Shown here: positions 6,499 to 6,716 of the stretch, in pieces
Position numbering within the stretch: the stretch's first letter is position 1
Layout of the letters: each line of letters opens with the position of its first letter
DNA from: an uncultured Clostridia bacterium
GTDB lineage: Bacteria > Bacillota > Clostridia > Christensenellales > Borkfalkiaceae
DNA: 6,716 nt
Reading direction: 5' to 3'
Assembly: GCA_945835865.1 (NCBI GenBank)
Contig: CAMAJQ010000039.1
Span: 1-6,716 of the forward strand
Made by a program: the position numbers and the translations under genes
The notes under the pieces: model-generated
Database searches by the model: none
Told to the model about the DNA's origin: nothing
The model's input: only the letters and a program-made list of their open reading frames with translations

Positions 6499-6716
6499 TT
6501 ACATATTATCCGTGATATGCAGAATCCATTCGAGGAAAAGCAAGGCAACCAGTGCCACCGCGAAATAGAAGAGCAGATCTTTATAGTAATCGAGCACGAC
6601 GCGGGTCTGATAGGGATTGACGAGCGTTTCTTCCATCGCGAAGAGGTTGCTCTCGTCCGCGGGGATCTTCACGAAAACGCTGGATTCCATATCCTTTCCG
6701 AAGACGGTCTTCTGCG
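6499..6716 (-). CDS. C-terminal end of a membrane protein, probably BatA/VWA-like (5' end outside window)
   Basis: The frame is open from the right edge to TAA at 6499-6501, giving the last 71 residues. It includes F-V-K-I-P-A-D-E-S-N-L-F, a short linker with N-P-Y, then D-L-L-F-Y-F followed by a hydrophobic helix (A-V-A-L-V-A-L-L-F-L) and E-W, and it ends a few residues later. This pattern of an I-P-A-x-E-S element, a C-terminal membrane helix and E-W just after it resembles the ends of BatA-like / VWA membrane proteins encoded next to the double-VWA type. With a 17-nt gap to the next gene, the two are surely one operon. An internal ATG at 6688-6690 is unlikely to be the start: the frame continues upstream of it and its only purine-rich stretch is too close. 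The VWA part itself is outside the window, so the family call is an inference. Confidence 0.75.
   Translation of the reverse strand, partial: QKTVFGKDMESSVFVKIPADESNLFAMEETLVNPYQTRVVLDYYKDLLFYFAVALVALLFLEWILHITDNM

Noticed and set aside
6499..6690. A separate 63-residue membrane protein starting at 6688-6690
   Set aside because: The frame is open upstream to the window edge, no ribosome binding site lies at a proper distance, and the sequence resembles the C-terminus of a larger VWA-type protein.

Overview
The window carries four genes, all on the minus strand, so transcription runs from high to low coordinates. In that order they are: the 3' end of a membrane-protein gene (6499 to the right edge), a complete 958-residue membrane protein with two von Willebrand factor A (VWA) domains (3605-6481), a complete 954-residue lipoprotein with BspA-type leucine-rich repeats (658-3522), and the 5' part of a smaller lipoprotein with InlB B-repeat-like modules (478 to the left edge). 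No RNA gene, insertion sequence, CRISPR array or phage gene is visible.

The first two genes are 17 nt apart and almost certainly co-transcribed. Both look like members of the BatA / VWA / 'glutamine amidotransferase-like' membrane protein group, which in many bacteria is encoded next to a MoxR-type AAA+ ATPase and a DUF58 protein. Neither of those partners is in the window; they may lie beyond the right edge. The large VWA protein is predicted to be held by three membrane helices with nearly all of its mass outside the cytoplasm. An 82-nt gap containing a strong 11-bp hairpin separates it from the LRR lipoprotein. A 179-nt gap with a weak inverted repeat then separates the LRR gene from the last lipoprotein gene.

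The two lipoproteins have near-identical N-termini (MNKL followed by basic residues), Shine-Dalgarno sites of AGGAGG or AAGGAG type, and InlB-like modules of the kind common in anaerobic Firmicutes. LRR_5/BspA repeats, InlB repeats, strong purine-rich ribosome binding sites and the lipoprotein signal peptides together suggest an uncultured gut-type member of the Clostridia, perhaps Christensenellales-like. This is an inference from style, not a marker-based assignment.

Functionally the window reads as a cell-envelope region: membrane-anchored VWA proteins beside surface-displayed lipoproteins with repeat domains suited to protein or carbohydrate contact. Whether the VWA proteins act on the lipoproteins is unproven. 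I see no clear sign of a wholly new system. The most interesting points are the paired VWA domains with unequal metal sites, the intergenic hairpin, and the mosaic build of the LRR lipoprotein.
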